From NCBI GenBank assembly GCA_964432595.1, contig CAYSOF010000001.1, positions 496,001 to 560,000 of the forward strand: a stretch of 64,000 bases of DNA, written 5' to 3'. Below are positions 35,270 to 48,582 of the stretch, piece by piece. Below the pieces are notes generated by a model. That model was given only the letters and a program-made list of their open reading frames with translations, had not been told where the DNA came from and made no database searches. This DNA comes from DASYLJ01 sp964432595. Its GTDB lineage: Bacteria; Desulfobacterota; Binatia; DP-6. The position numbers and the translations under genes were made by a program. Each line of letters opens with the position of its first letter. The first letter of the stretch is position 1.

Positions 35270-37083
35270 GGGCCGGGGCGGACCGCGCGCGCGCGTCCGC
35301 CGTCGTCGCCGATGGGCTGCGCGCGCTCGACGTGCGCGAGCTGACGCTCGTCGTCCACGACGCGAGCTTTCCCGCGGAGGAGGACGAGGACGTCGGCCGC
35401 GGCGCGCCCGGGACGCGAGGCGCGCTGCGCTTCCTGCGCTTCGTGCGCGAGCTGGGCTTCACCGGCGTCCAGCTCGGGCCCGACGGCCAGACGCCGCCCG
35501 ACGATCCGTCGCCGTACCGTAGCGCCGCGCTGCCGAAGAACTCGCTGTCGATCGCGTTGGCGCCGCTCGCGGAGGACGCCGCGTGGGGCGGGGTCCTGTC
35601 GGCGGAGGCGCTGCGCACGGCGGTGCGCGCACGCCCGCCGGGCGCACGCGAGCACGTGGCGTATGCGGCGGCGCGCGCGGCGCACGAGACGGCGCTGCGC
35701 GCGGCGTTCAAGACGTTCAGGACCGGGACGTCGCACGCGATGGCTGCGCTCCGCGGAGCGGCGCAGCGATTCGAACGCGAGCACGCGTCGTGGCTGGATC
35801 GCTACGAGCTGTTCGAGCCGCTGGCCACGCAACACGGCACGCGCGATCCGCGCCGGTGGCCCGCCGGCGATCGCGACCTCTGGTGCGACGGCAACGAGCC
35901 GCGGCGCAACGCGCTGCGGTCGGCGCACGCGCCGGGCATCGCCTTCTTCCGCTTCGCGCAGTTCGTCGCCGACGCGCAACGCCGCCGCTTCGCGTCCGAT
36001 GCGCGCGAGATCGGCCTGCGCCTGTTCGCCGACCTGCCGATCGGTCTCGCGCCCGAGGACGTCTGGTGCCACCGCGGGCTCTTCCTCGACGACTGGCGCA
36101 TGGGTGCGCCGCCCAGCCGGACGAACCCCGACGGGCAGGCGTGGGACTATCCGGTGTTCGATCCGCGCAGATATCGCGGCCCGGTGCTGCGCTTCCTCGA
36201 CGATCGCCTGGATCGCGTGTTCGCCGGCGCCGACGGCCTGCGCATCGACCACCCGCACGGGCTCGTCTGCCCATGGGTGTACGACGCGCACGATCCCGAC
36301 CCGGCACGGGCGGTACAGGCGGGCGGACGGCTCTTCGAGTCGCCGGATCGTCCGGACCTGGCCGCTTTCGCGATCGTCGGCGAGGAGCAGCTGGCGGCGT
36401 CCGAACCGCGTCATGCGGACGGCTGGGTCACGCGGCTCACCCCGGCACAGGAGGACGCCTACGCCATCCTGATCGACGCCGTGCTGGCCGCGGCGCGACG
36501 CCACGGGCACGGCGTCGGCGCGATCGCGTGCGAGGTCCTGTCGACGCTGCCGCTGCCGCTCGCGCGCGTGATGGAACGGCACGGTCTCGGCCGCTTCCGC
36601 GTGACGCAGAAGGCGCGCCTCGACGATCCGCACGACGTCTACCGGACGGAGAACGCACGCCCGGAGGATTGGGTGATGGTGGGCACGCACGACACGCCGT
36701 CGATCTGGACGGTCGTCGACGGCTGGCGCAGCAGCGGCCAGCTCGTCGCGCGGGCGGCGTACCTGGCCTCGCGGCTCGCGCCCGGTGAGCGCGACCGCGA
36801 GCCGATGGCGCAAGCGATGGTGGAGGACCCGGGCACGCTCGTGCACGCGCTGTTCGCGGACCTGCTGGCGTGTCCCGCCCGGCACGTGATGATCTTCTTT
36901 CCCGACCTCTTCGGGCTCCGGGCGTCGTACAACGTCCCCGGCACGTTCGGGCCGCACAACTGGACGCTGCGGGTGCCACCCGACTGGGCGAAGGGCGTCG
37001 CCCTGGACCTGCCCCGGGCGGTCGCCATGGCGCTCCGGGCGCGTGGCGTGCGCGACGAGCAGCTGCTCGCCGGCCTCGGCTGA
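35266..37083 (+). CDS. malQ: 4-alpha-glucanotransferase (GH77, MalQ-like)
   Basis: 605 aa from GTG at 35266, coupled to the ctaA stop. GH77 barrel features: GIAFFRFAQFVADAQ, RLFADLPIGLAPEDVWC, nucleophile Asp328 in GLRIDHPHGL, acid/base candidate Glu423 in AIACEVLST and the third Asp in VGTHDTPSIW. The Asp-Glu spacing (95 residues) is larger than in Thermus amylomaltase (47), so there is an insertion of about 50 residues. The enzyme moves malto-oligosaccharide segments between alpha-1,4-glucans. Next to glgE and treS it probably remodels primers or recycles glucan. GlgB, the usual partner of GlgE, is absent here. Confidence 0.8.
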
Positions 37084-37161
37084 AAAGGGGCATCGACAGG
37101 CTTCCCGACCGGTGGCAGTGTCGGACGCGTCCGGCGGCTGGCGTGCCGCATCCCGAACGAC

Positions 37162-39155
37162 ATGAGCGACGCCACGCACACATCGAGCCCACCGCGGGTG
37201 GTGATCGAGCACGTGACTCCGGAGGTCGACGCCGGGCGCTTTCCCGCGAAGCGTGCGCTGGGTGACACCGTCGTCGTCGCGGCGAACGTATTCACGGAAG
37301 GGCACGATCGTCTCGCGGCGGTGCTGCGCTGGCGCGGGCCGGGTGACGAGACGTCGCGCGAGGTGCGCATGCGTGCGTGCCCGAACGATCGCTTCGAAGC
37401 GTCGTTCGTCGTCGACCGCCTGGGCAGGTGGGAGTACGAGGTCGAGGCCTGGGTCGACGAGCTCGCGACGTGGAGCGCGGGCCTCGCGGCGAAGCACGAG
37501 GCGGGGCAGGACGTGGCGAGCGAGCTGCTGGAGGGCGCCGCGTTGCTGCGCGACGCCGCCGGCCGGGCCGGCGGCGCGTCGCGCGCGTGGCTCGAGGAGC
37601 AGGCGGAGCGCATCGGCGGCCGCGACGAGCAGGCGACGCGCGTGGCCGCGGCGCTGTCGCCGGCGCTGCGTGCGACGGCCGACGAGCATCCCGACCGTTC
37701 GCGGGCCACGCGCTTCGAGCGCACGCTGCGCCTCGTCGTCGATCCGATTCGTGCGGTGTACGGCGCCTGGTACGAGATGTTCCCGCGCTCCGCGTCGGAG
37801 CAGCCGGGACGGCACGGCACGTTCGCCGACGTCGAGCGCCGGCTCGACTACGTCGCCGGCATGGGCTTCGACGTTCTCTACCTGCCGCCGATCCATCCCA
37901 TCGGCCGCACGCATCGCAAGGGGCGCAACAACCTGCCGGTGGCCGGGCCCGACGACGTGGGGAGCCCGTGGGGCATCGGCGGCGTGGAGGGCGGACACAC
38001 CGCGGTGCACCCCGAGCTCGGGACGCTCGCGGACTTCGACCGCCTGGTCGCCGCCGCGCGCGAGCGCGGCATCGCGATCGCGCTCGACATGGCGTTCCAG
38101 TGCTCGCCCGACCACCCGTGGGTGACGGAGCACCCGCAGTGGTTCCGCCATCGTCCCGACGGCACGATCCAGTACGCCGAGAACCCGCCGAAGAAGTACC
38201 AGGACATCTACCCGCTGTACTTCGAGAGCGACGACTGGCGCGCGCTGTGGGAGGCGCTGCGCGACGTCGTGCTCTTCTGGATCGGCCACGGCGTGACGAT
38301 CTTCCGCGTCGACAACCCGCACACGAAGCCGTTCGCGTTCTGGGAGTGGATGATCGCCGAGGTCCGCGCCGCGCACCCCGAGGCGATCTTCCTGGCGGAG
38401 GCGTTCACGCGTCCCGCGGTGATGCAGCGTCTCGCCAAGCTCGGCTTCTCGCAGTCGTACACGTACTTCACCTGGCGCAACACGAAGCCGGAGCTGACGA
38501 CGTGGATGGAGGACCTGGTGCGGCCGCCCGTGTCCGACTACATGCGGCCCAACCTCTTCGTGAACACGCCCGACATCCTGCACGAGTATCTTCAAGTCGG
38601 CGGCCGTCCGGCGTCCGAGATCCGCTGCGTGCTCGCCGCCACGCTCGGCGCCACCTGGGGCGTCTACGGGCCGACGTTCGAGCTGGTCCAGACGGCGGCC
38701 GTCGGCAACAGCGAGGAGTACCTCGACGGCGAGAAGTACCAGCTGCGGCACTGGGACGTCGCGAGCCCGCAGAGCCTGCGCCCGTTGCTGGCGCGGCTGA
38801 ACCGCATCCGCCGCGAGAACCCCGCGCTGCACGCCAACGACCGGCTGCGCTTCGTTCCGGTCGACAACGATCGCATCGTGGCCTACCTGAAGACCACGGC
38901 CGACCAGGCAAACCAGGTGCTCGTCGTCGTGAGCCTCGATCCGCACCACCGGCAGACCGGCTGGGTGGACGTGCCGCTCGACGCGCTCGGGCTCGACGCG
39001 CAGCAGTCGTTCCAGGTGCACGACCTGCTGGGCGACGCCCGCTTCCTCTGGACGGGCCCACGCAGCTTCGTCTCCCTCGACCCGACTGCCATGCCGGCGC
39101 ACGTCTTCCGCATCCGTCGCCGTCTGCGGACGGAGCGCGACTTCGACTACTACCT

Positions 39156-39159
<4 letters not shown>
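37162..39159 (+). CDS. glgE: Alpha-1,4-glucan:maltose-1-phosphate maltosyltransferase (GlgE, GH13)
   Basis: 665 aa from ATG at 37162. An N-terminal beta domain (about 1-120) and helical linker precede the GH13 barrel. The GlgE-specific stretch IQYAENPPKKYQDIYPLYFE is present. The nucleophile is Asp384 (FRVDNPHTKPF) and the acid/base Glu413 (FLAEAFTRP), 29 residues apart as in the Streptomyces enzyme. GlgE adds maltosyl units from maltose-1-phosphate to alpha-1,4-glucan. Its stop overlaps the treS start (ATGA), so the maltose-1-phosphate made by the maltokinase domain of the next gene feeds it directly. Cytoplasmic. Confidence 0.93.
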
Positions 39160-42521
<3,362 letters not shown>

Positions 42522-42587
42522 CGACCCGCGGCGGTTCGTCGCGGTGCTTGAGATCCGGGCCCGTTCTGCCGAAGCTGCATCGCAGCG

Positions 42588-44201
42588 ATGTCGAATCCGG
42601 ATGTGCTGGTGGTGGGGGCGGGGCCGGTCGGGCTGACGGCGACGGCGGAGCTCGTGCGGCACGGGCTGTCGTGCCGGATCGTCGACGCCAGTCCGCTTCC
42701 GACGGACAAGTCGAAGGCGCTCGTATTGTGGAGCCGCAGCCTCGAGCTGCTCGACGACATGGGGGCCGTGGCGCCGTTCGTCGCCGCCGGCCTGCGCGTG
42801 CGGCACGTCGGCTTCTACGGTCACGGCGAGCGGCTGCTGCATCTCACCCTCGAGATCGAGAGCCCGTTCGACTACGCGCTCATGATCCCGCAGTCGGAGA
42901 CCGAACGGCTGCTGACCGTGCACCTCGCCAGCGTCGGCGTGCAGGTCGAGCGGTCGACGCAGCTGCTGACGTTCGCGCCGAGCGACCGCGACGTCGCCGC
43001 GACGCTGCGCCGGCCCGACGGCTCGCAGGAGACGATCCGCCCGCGCTGGCTCGTCGGCTGCGACGGCGCGCACAGCACCGTGCGGCACGGGCTGGGCCTC
43101 GAGTTCTCCGGCGCGGCGCTGCCGAGCGATTGGATGCTCGCGGACGTCCACGTGATGGGCGGCATCCCGCACGACGAGCTGAGCCTCTTCTTCCACGCCG
43201 ACGGCGTGCTCGTGTTCTTCCCCATCGACCGCGAGCGCATGCGCATCATCGCCGACCTCGGGCCGAGCACCAGCGACGCCAAGCCCGCGGATCCGACGCT
43301 GGACGAGGTGCAGCGCATGGTGGCCCACCGCGGACCCGGCGGGCTCACGGTCCACGATCCGATCTGGCTCGCCAGCTTTCGCATCAACGAGCGTAAGGTC
43401 GCGCGCTATCGTCACGGACGCGTGATGCTGGCGGGCGACGCCGCGCACATCCACAGCCCCGCCGGCGGCCAGGGCATGAACACGGGCATGCAGGACGCGT
43501 ACAACCTCGGCTGGAAGCTCGCCCTCGTCGACAAGGGTCGCGCCCGGGATGCGCTGCTCGACACCTACAGCGACGAGCGCAGCGGCGTCGGCGAGATGGT
43601 GCTGCGCCAGGCGGGCCTGCTGACGCGCGCGGCGACGCTGCGCAATCCGCTCGCGCAGCGGTTCCGCAATCGGCTCTACTCGGCGCTCGGCTCGCTCGAG
43701 GTGGTGCGGCATCGCATGGGCGAGACGCTCTCGGAGCTAGCCGTCAGCTACCGCGACAGCGCGCTCTCGGCGGAGTCCCGCGGGCTCCACGCGGCGGCGT
43801 GGCTGATCGGCGGCGGCGTCTCGCCGGGCGATCGCATGCCCGACGCCGAGCTGGCGGACGCACGGACGGGCGCGCCCGCGACCGTGTTCGACGTCCTGCG
43901 CGGGACGCGGCACGTCCTGCTGCTGCTCGCCGGCAAGGACGATCCTGGCGCGCTGGCGCCGGTCGCGGCGGCGGTCGACCCGAGCCTCGTCGCGTCGCAT
44001 CTGATCGTCGCCGGCGACGCGCTGCCGGCGTGGGACGGCCCGATCTGGCGCGACCGCGCGGGCGTGCTGCACGCGCGGCTCGGCGCGCACGGGCCGACGG
44101 CGTATCTGGTGCGGCCCGACGGCTACGTCGGGTGGCGCAGCCAGCCCGCCGATCCGGCCTCGCTGGCCGAGCACCTCGCGACCTATTTGAAGAGCGGCTG
44201 A
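42588..44201 (+). CDS. FAD-dependent monooxygenase (PheA/TfdB, aromatic hydroxylase type)
   Basis: 537 aa from ATG at 42588. FAD motif VVGAGPVGLTATAEL at 8-22, DG motif GCDGAHSTVRHGL and GD motif GDAAHIHSPAGGQGMNTG, then a thioredoxin-like C-terminal domain (about 400-537). It has the same architecture as the enzyme at 4132-5649 but is clearly a distinct paralogue. Hydroxylation of an aromatic or polyketide-like compound with NAD(P)H is expected; the substrate is unknown. It follows the glycan operon after 66 bp and may be read through from it. The end overlaps the convergent nitroreductase by 19 bp. Confidence 0.87.
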   Translation: MSNPDVLVVGAGPVGLTATAELVRHGLSCRIVDASPLPTDKSKALVLWSRSLELLDDMGAVAPFVAAGLRVRHVGFYGHGERLLHLTLEIESPFDYALMIPQSETERLLTVHLASVGVQVERSTQLLTFAPSDRDVAATLRRPDGSQETIRPRWLVGCDGAHSTVRHGLGLEFSGAALPSDWMLADVHVMGGIPHDELSLFFHADGVLVFFPIDRERMRIIADLGPSTSDAKPADPTLDEVQRMVAHRGPGGLTVHDPIWLASFRINERKVARYRHGRVMLAGDAAHIHSPAGGQGMNTGMQDAYNLGWKLALVDKGRARDALLDTYSDERSGVGEMVLRQAGLLTRAATLRNPLAQRFRNRLYSALGSLEVVRHRMGETLSELAVSYRDSALSAESRGLHAAAWLIGGGVSPGDRMPDAELADARTGAPATVFDVLRGTRHVLLLLAGKDDPGALAPVAAAVDPSLVASHLIVAGDALPAWDGPIWRDRAGVLHARLGAHGPTAYLVRPDGYVGWRSQPADPASLAEHLATYLKSG

Positions 44202-44845
44202 TCCCAGCGGTCGAGGTAGGCGACGCGCTCGACGGGCTTCCGCTTCACGGGGCCGTGGCCCGTGCCCGACGGGAAGCCGATCGCGAGATGTGCCGCCGTC
44301 GCCCAGCCGTCGGGAATGCCGAGCAGTGCCCGGACCGCGGGCTCCTCGCGGCAGAGCAGCGTCGTCAGCGCGGCGCCGAGGCCGACCGCGCGGCACGCCA
44401 GGATGAGGTTCTGCACCGCCGGGTAGATCGACGCGCCGCCGACGATGGGCGGACGCTCGAGCCCGAGATCGGTGATCGCCAGCTCGGGCATGTGCACGCA
44501 GACGATCAGGATGACCGGCGCCTCGTGGAACCGATCGGCGAGGTGGTTCGCGGAGGCCAGCATGCGGTCGTGGCTGCCGCGCTTGTCGGCGGGCAACGAC
44601 GCGAGCTGCGCCACGTACGCCTGCGAGAACGTCTGCCAGAGCGGCCGGTAGAGATCGGCGAGCTTCCGCTTCGTGTCCGCGTCGCGCACGACGAGGAAGC
44701 GCCACGGCTGCCGGTTGCCGCCGCTCGGCGCGTGCGTCGCCGCGGTCAGCACCTGGCGCAGCAGATCGTCGGGAATGGGATCGGGCCGCAGGCGGCGGAC
44801 GGTGCGCGTCGTGCGCATGGCCTCGAAGAGCGCGATGTCGGACAT
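44183..44845 (-). CDS. Nitroreductase family FMN oxidoreductase
   Basis: 220 aa. MRTTRTVRRLRPDPIPDDLL at the N-terminus and APSGGNRQPWRFLVV form the FMN-phosphate site; AVGLGAALTTLL and LAIGFPSG complete the fold. Family members reduce nitroaromatics, quinones or other electron acceptors with NAD(P)H as dimers. The substrate is unknown. It is the last gene of a three-gene run (methyltransferase, acyl-CoA dehydrogenase, nitroreductase) with 10 bp to the dehydrogenase, so a shared catabolic role is plausible. Confidence 0.88.
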   Translation of the reverse strand: MSDIALFEAMRTTRTVRRLRPDPIPDDLLRQVLTAATHAPSGGNRQPWRFLVVRDADTKRKLADLYRPLWQTFSQAYVAQLASLPADKRGSHDRMLASANHLADRFHEAPVILIVCVHMPELAITDLGLERPPIVGGASIYPAVQNLILACRAVGLGAALTTLLCREEPAVRALLGIPDGWATAAHLAIGFPSGTGHGPVKRKPVERVAYLDRWDQPLFK

Positions 44846-44855
44846 GACGATCCCC

Positions 44856-46016
44856 TCACTCCGCCAGCTTCAGCCGGGCGGCGATGTTGTTCTTCTGCAT
44901 GTTCGACGAGCCGCCGACGATCGGCATCACGCACACGTCGCGCACGTAGCGCTCCATGTCGTAGCCGTCGGCGCACCCGTATGCGCCCATGACGCGCTGG
45001 CACGCGAGCACGATCTCGACGGCGGTGTCGCCGACGAAGAGCTTCGCCATCGACGTCTCGACCGAGCAGGGCTGGCCGGCGCCGGCGAGCGCGGCGGCGT
45101 GGTAGAGCATGTGACGGCACGCGGCCAGCTTGGTACGCGCGTCGACGAGCGCGTGGCGTACGGCCTGGTGTCCGCTGATCGGCTTGCCGAACTGCCGCCG
45201 CTCCTGCGCGTAGGCCCATGCGTCGTCGACCGCCGCCGCGGCGATGCCGTAGGCGCACGCGGTGATCTCGAGCTTCTCGACGTCGAGCGCCGGGCCCGCC
45301 AGCATGCGCCAGCCCTGATTCCAGCCGTCGGGCCCGCCGAGCACGTCGTCGATCGGAATCACCACGTCCTCGAAGATCACGTCGGTGGTCGCCGCGTAGC
45401 GCAGGCCCAGGTGGTCGATGTCGACGATCGTGACGCCCGGCGCGGTCGGCGGCACGAGGACGATCGACAGGTTGCGATAGCGCGGTGCGTCCGCGTCGGA
45501 GCGCACCAGACAGATGATCCAGTCGGCGACGCGCGCGGCGGTGCACCAGCGTTTCGTGCCGTTCAGCGTGACGGTGCGCCCGTCGGCCGAGCGGCGCGCC
45601 GTCATGCCGACGCTGGCGAGATCGCCGCCGACGTCGGGCTCGGACAGGCCGTAGGCGAAGAGCACCTCGCCGCGCGCGATGCGCGGCAGGAGGTCGCGCT
45701 TCTGGGCGTCGGAGCCGTTCTCGCCGACGTTCAGCCCGCCGTAGAACGCGCAGTGGATGTACGGACCCGCCATGGCGCCGCCGCGCCGCGCGAGCTCGTC
45801 GATGACGGCGACGGCCGCGACGAGGTCGCGACCGGCGCCGCCGTACTCTTCGGGGACGGTGAGGCCGCAGACGCCCAGCGCGGCCAGGCGCCGGAACGTC
45901 TCCATCGGGAACGTCCGCTCGCGGTCCCAGCGGCGCACCGCCTCGCGCGGCATCTCGCGCTCGACGAAGCGCCGGAGGGTCTCGCGCAGCGCCCCCAGAT
46001 GGGCCGGCTCGATCAT
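44856..46016 (-). CDS. Acyl-CoA dehydrogenase family protein
   Basis: 386 aa from ATG at 46016, which overlaps the upstream stop as ATGA. FAD/acyl site motifs: FAYGLSEPDVGGDLA (substrate-capping strand), LNGTKRWCTAARVADW, the C-terminal-domain Arg in YAQERRQFGKPISGHQAV, and QRVMGAYGCADGYDMERYVRD near the end. The position that usually bears the catalytic Glu near the GG loop reads MPIVGGSSNMQK without an obvious Glu, as in the IVD/GCD position shift or in non-dehydrogenating relatives. The family oxidises acyl-CoA thioesters and passes electrons to ETF. The substrate is unknown. Confidence 0.88.
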   Translation of the reverse strand: MIEPAHLGALRETLRRFVEREMPREAVRRWDRERTFPMETFRRLAALGVCGLTVPEEYGGAGRDLVAAVAVIDELARRGGAMAGPYIHCAFYGGLNVGENGSDAQKRDLLPRIARGEVLFAYGLSEPDVGGDLASVGMTARRSADGRTVTLNGTKRWCTAARVADWIICLVRSDADAPRYRNLSIVLVPPTAPGVTIVDIDHLGLRYAATTDVIFEDVVIPIDDVLGGPDGWNQGWRMLAGPALDVEKLEITACAYGIAAAAVDDAWAYAQERRQFGKPISGHQAVRHALVDARTKLAACRHMLYHAAALAGAGQPCSVETSMAKLFVGDTAVEIVLACQRVMGAYGCADGYDMERYVRDVCVMPIVGGSSNMQKNNIAARLKLAE

Positions 46017-46882
46017 GCGGCCGGCTTGACGAACCGCAGCGTCATCCGATCGCTCTCGCCGATCGCGACGAAGGCGTCGCGGTTCTCGTCGCCGCCGCGC
46101 AGCGTCGGCGGCAGCGACCACACGCCGTCGGGATGGTCGTGGTCGTCGCGCGGGTTGGCGTTCACCTCGGACTTCGCGTCGAGCCTGAAGCCCGCCGCCT
46201 CGGCGATGCGGATCACCTCGGCCTCCGGCACGTAGCCGGTCTTCGACGCCTTCTTCACGTCGGCGCCGGCGTCGCCGCGATGCTGCTCGACGCCGAGGAC
46301 GCCGCCCGGCTTGAGCGCGCGGAACGCCGCCGCGTAGACGTCGGCCGCGACGCCGTCGTTGATCCAGCCGTGCGTGTTGCGGAACGTCACGACGAGGTCG
46401 ACGGAATTCGGCGGCGCGAGCGTGATCGGCGTGCCGGGCTCGAGCGTCGCCACGTCGACCTCGCCGAACCACGCGACCTCGGTCGCGATCCGCGTGCGGA
46501 ACGCGGTGGCGCCCTTCGCGCGGTACTCGTTCTTGCTCTTCGGATCGGGCGTGGCGACGATGAGCTTCCCCTTGCCGCGGACGACCGACGCCAGGATCTC
46601 CGTGTACCAGCCGGTGCCCGGCCACAGCTCGACGACCGTCATTTCGGGCTTCAGGCCGAAGAACGCGAGCGTCTCGGTGGGATGGCGTTGCGAGTCGCGC
46701 GCGCGATTCGCCTCGGGGCGTTGCGGGTTCGCCACCGCCGCCTGGATGGCGCCGGTGGGATCCGGCTGCGGTGTCGTCTTGGGAGAACGGGTGGCGCCGC
46801 CACAGGCGGCGGCCAGCACGAGGGCCAACGGGATCAGTCGTCGTATTCGCTCCTGTCTGTCTGTGCTCGGCCCGGGGCGCAA
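46013..46882 (-). CDS. Exported/lipoprotein-like class I methyltransferase-fold protein
   Basis: About 289 aa from TTG at 46882; a CTG at 46837 behind AGGAG is another choice and no ATG is available. A hydrophobic segment ends in LALVLAAAC-GG, a good lipobox. Residues about 75-280 form a SAM-type Rossmann fold with VVELWPGTGWYTEILA as motif I, VDLVVTFRNTHGW and ALKPGGVLGVEQHR. It resembles the predicted methyltransferases of COG4798. Export of a SAM-dependent enzyme makes little sense biochemically, so it may be a non-SAM, repurposed fold. The stop overlaps the dehydrogenase start by four bases. Confidence 0.75.
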   Translation of the reverse strand: MRPGPSTDRQERIRRLIPLALVLAAACGGATRSPKTTPQPDPTGAIQAAVANPQRPEANRARDSQRHPTETLAFFGLKPEMTVVELWPGTGWYTEILASVVRGKGKLIVATPDPKSKNEYRAKGATAFRTRIATEVAWFGEVDVATLEPGTPITLAPPNSVDLVVTFRNTHGWINDGVAADVYAAAFRALKPGGVLGVEQHRGDAGADVKKASKTGYVPEAEVIRIAEAAGFRLDAKSEVNANPRDDHDHPDGVWSLPPTLRGGDENRDAFVAIGESDRMTLRFVKPAA

Positions 46883-46921
46883 GAGAGTGGACCCGACCGG
46901 CGGGGCGGGATAGGCGCAGGC

Positions 46922-48475
46922 ATGCGACGCGAGGACATGCTGGCGCGCCTCGGCGATCCCGAGCCGTGGGACGTCGTCATCGTCGGCGGCGGCGCGAGCG
47001 GGCTCGGCTGCGCGGTCGACGCGGCCACGCGCGGATTTCGCACGCTCCTGCTGGAGCAGGACGACTTCGCGAAGGGGACGTCGAGCCGCAGCACGAAGCT
47101 GGTCCACGGCGGCGTCCGCTACCTCGAGCAGGGCAATATCCCGCTCGTCATGGAGGCGCTGCGGGAGCGGGGCCTGCTGCACCGGAACGCGCCGCACCTC
47201 GTCCGCAACCTCCAGTTCGTCGTGCCGCGCTACAAGTGGTGGGAGGGGCCGTTCTTCGGCATCGGGCTCAAGCTCTACGATCTCCTGGCCGGCCGTCTGA
47301 ACCTCGCCCGCTCGCGGCTGCTCGACTACGACGCCACGATCGCGCGCATCCCGAACCTCGAGCGCGAGAACCTCCTCGGCGGTGTCCTCTACCACGACGG
47401 CCAGTTCGACGACGCGCGCCTCGCGATCTCGCTCGCACAGACGGCGGTCGATCACGGCGCGTGCGTCCTGAATCATCTCCGCGTCACCGGCCTCGTGAAG
47501 CGCGACGGCATGATCGCCGGCGTCGAGGCCGCCGACCGCGAGACCGGCGCGACCTTCGCGGTGTCGGCGCGTGCGGTCGTCAACGCGACGGGCATCTTCG
47601 CCGACGAGGTGCGCCATCTCGACGATCCGGCCGCGGACCGCATCGTCCAGCCGAGCCAGGGCGTGCACCTCGTGGTCGACCGGAGCTTCCTGGCCGGCGA
47701 CGCGGCGATCATGGTGCCGCACACCGACGACGGCCGCGTGCTCTTCGTGATCCCGTGGCACGGGCGCGCGGTCATCGGGACGACGGACACGCCGATGCCC
47801 GCCGCGCAGCTGGAGCCGCGACCGCTGGCGGAGGAGGTGCAGTTCATCCTGCGCAACGCCGCGCGCTACCTGACGCACGATCCGACGGAGGCCGACGTTC
47901 TTTCGGTGTTCGCCGGGCAGCGTCCGCTGGTGCAGGAGCCGGGCGCCAAGACGACGAAGGAGCTGTCGCGCAGCCACCTCGTCCTGGTCTCGGACGCGGG
48001 GCTCGTGACGATCGTCGGCGGCAAGTGGACGACGTACCGGCACATGGCCGCGGACACGATCGACCACGTGATCTCGGTCGGAGGGCTGGCGGACAAGCCG
48101 TGCGTGACGGAGTCGCTGCCCATCCACGGTGCCGGCGGCGACACGTCGTCGCTGGCGAGCCACCTGGCCGTCTACGGCACGGACCTCGCGGCGGTGCAGG
48201 CGCTCGGCGCCGACGGCGCGCTCGCGGCGCCGCTGCACCCCGGTCTGCCGTATCCGCGCGGTGCCGTCCTGTGGGCGGTGCGACACGAGATGGCGCGCAC
48301 CGTCGAGGACGTGCTCGCGCGCCGCACGCGCTGCCTCCTGCTCGACGCGCGTGCGTCGATGGCAGCGGCCCCGGACGTCGCGCGGCTGATGGCCGCCGAG
48401 CTGGGCCGCGACGCCGCGTGGCAACGCGCGCAGGTCGACGCGTACCGCGAGCTCGCACTCGGCTACCTGCTCTGA
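46922..48475 (+). CDS. glpD: Glycerol-3-phosphate dehydrogenase (FAD, GlpD-type)
   Basis: 517 aa from ATG at 46922. FAD-binding VVIVGGGASGLGCAVDAATRG at 18-38; the GlpD signature KGTSSRSTKLVHGGVRYLEQ; substrate-region IGTTDTP and VSDAGLVTIVGGKWTTYR near the end; and a C-terminal DAO_C helical domain (about 385-517). The enzyme oxidises glycerol-3-phosphate to DHAP and feeds quinone at the inner membrane. It stands alone, divergent from the lipoprotein-like methyltransferase (39 bp between starts). The stop is followed by a 94-bp structured element. Confidence 0.92.
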   Translation: MRREDMLARLGDPEPWDVVIVGGGASGLGCAVDAATRGFRTLLLEQDDFAKGTSSRSTKLVHGGVRYLEQGNIPLVMEALRERGLLHRNAPHLVRNLQFVVPRYKWWEGPFFGIGLKLYDLLAGRLNLARSRLLDYDATIARIPNLERENLLGGVLYHDGQFDDARLAISLAQTAVDHGACVLNHLRVTGLVKRDGMIAGVEAADRETGATFAVSARAVVNATGIFADEVRHLDDPAADRIVQPSQGVHLVVDRSFLAGDAAIMVPHTDDGRVLFVIPWHGRAVIGTTDTPMPAAQLEPRPLAEEVQFILRNAARYLTHDPTEADVLSVFAGQRPLVQEPGAKTTKELSRSHLVLVSDAGLVTIVGGKWTTYRHMAADTIDHVISVGGLADKPCVTESLPIHGAGGDTSSLASHLAVYGTDLAAVQALGADGALAAPLHPGLPYPRGAVLWAVRHEMARTVEDVLARRTRCLLLDARASMAAAPDVARLMAAELGRDAAWQRAQVDAYRELALGYLL

Positions 48476-48480
48476 TCGGA

Positions 48481-48574
48481 GTGTAGCGTCCGCGCGACCA
48501 TCATGCGTGCTCCCTGTGCCGCGCAAGCGTCGCTTGCCGCGGCATGCTGGTCGCGCGGACTCCGACCGCTACAC
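48481..48574. terminator. Large bipartite inverted repeat between convergent genes
   Basis: Outer arms GTGTAGCG (48481-48488) and CGCTACAC (48567-48574), middle arms TCCGCGCGACCA (48489-48500) and TGGTCGCGCGGA (48548-48559), CATGC/GCATG, and an inner hairpin GCAAGCG-T-CGCTTGC (48523-48537). It sits between glpD and the Thr-linker protein gene, so bidirectional termination fits. A repetitive extragenic palindrome is the other reading. Confidence 0.5.
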
Positions 48575-48582
48575 CAACCGTG

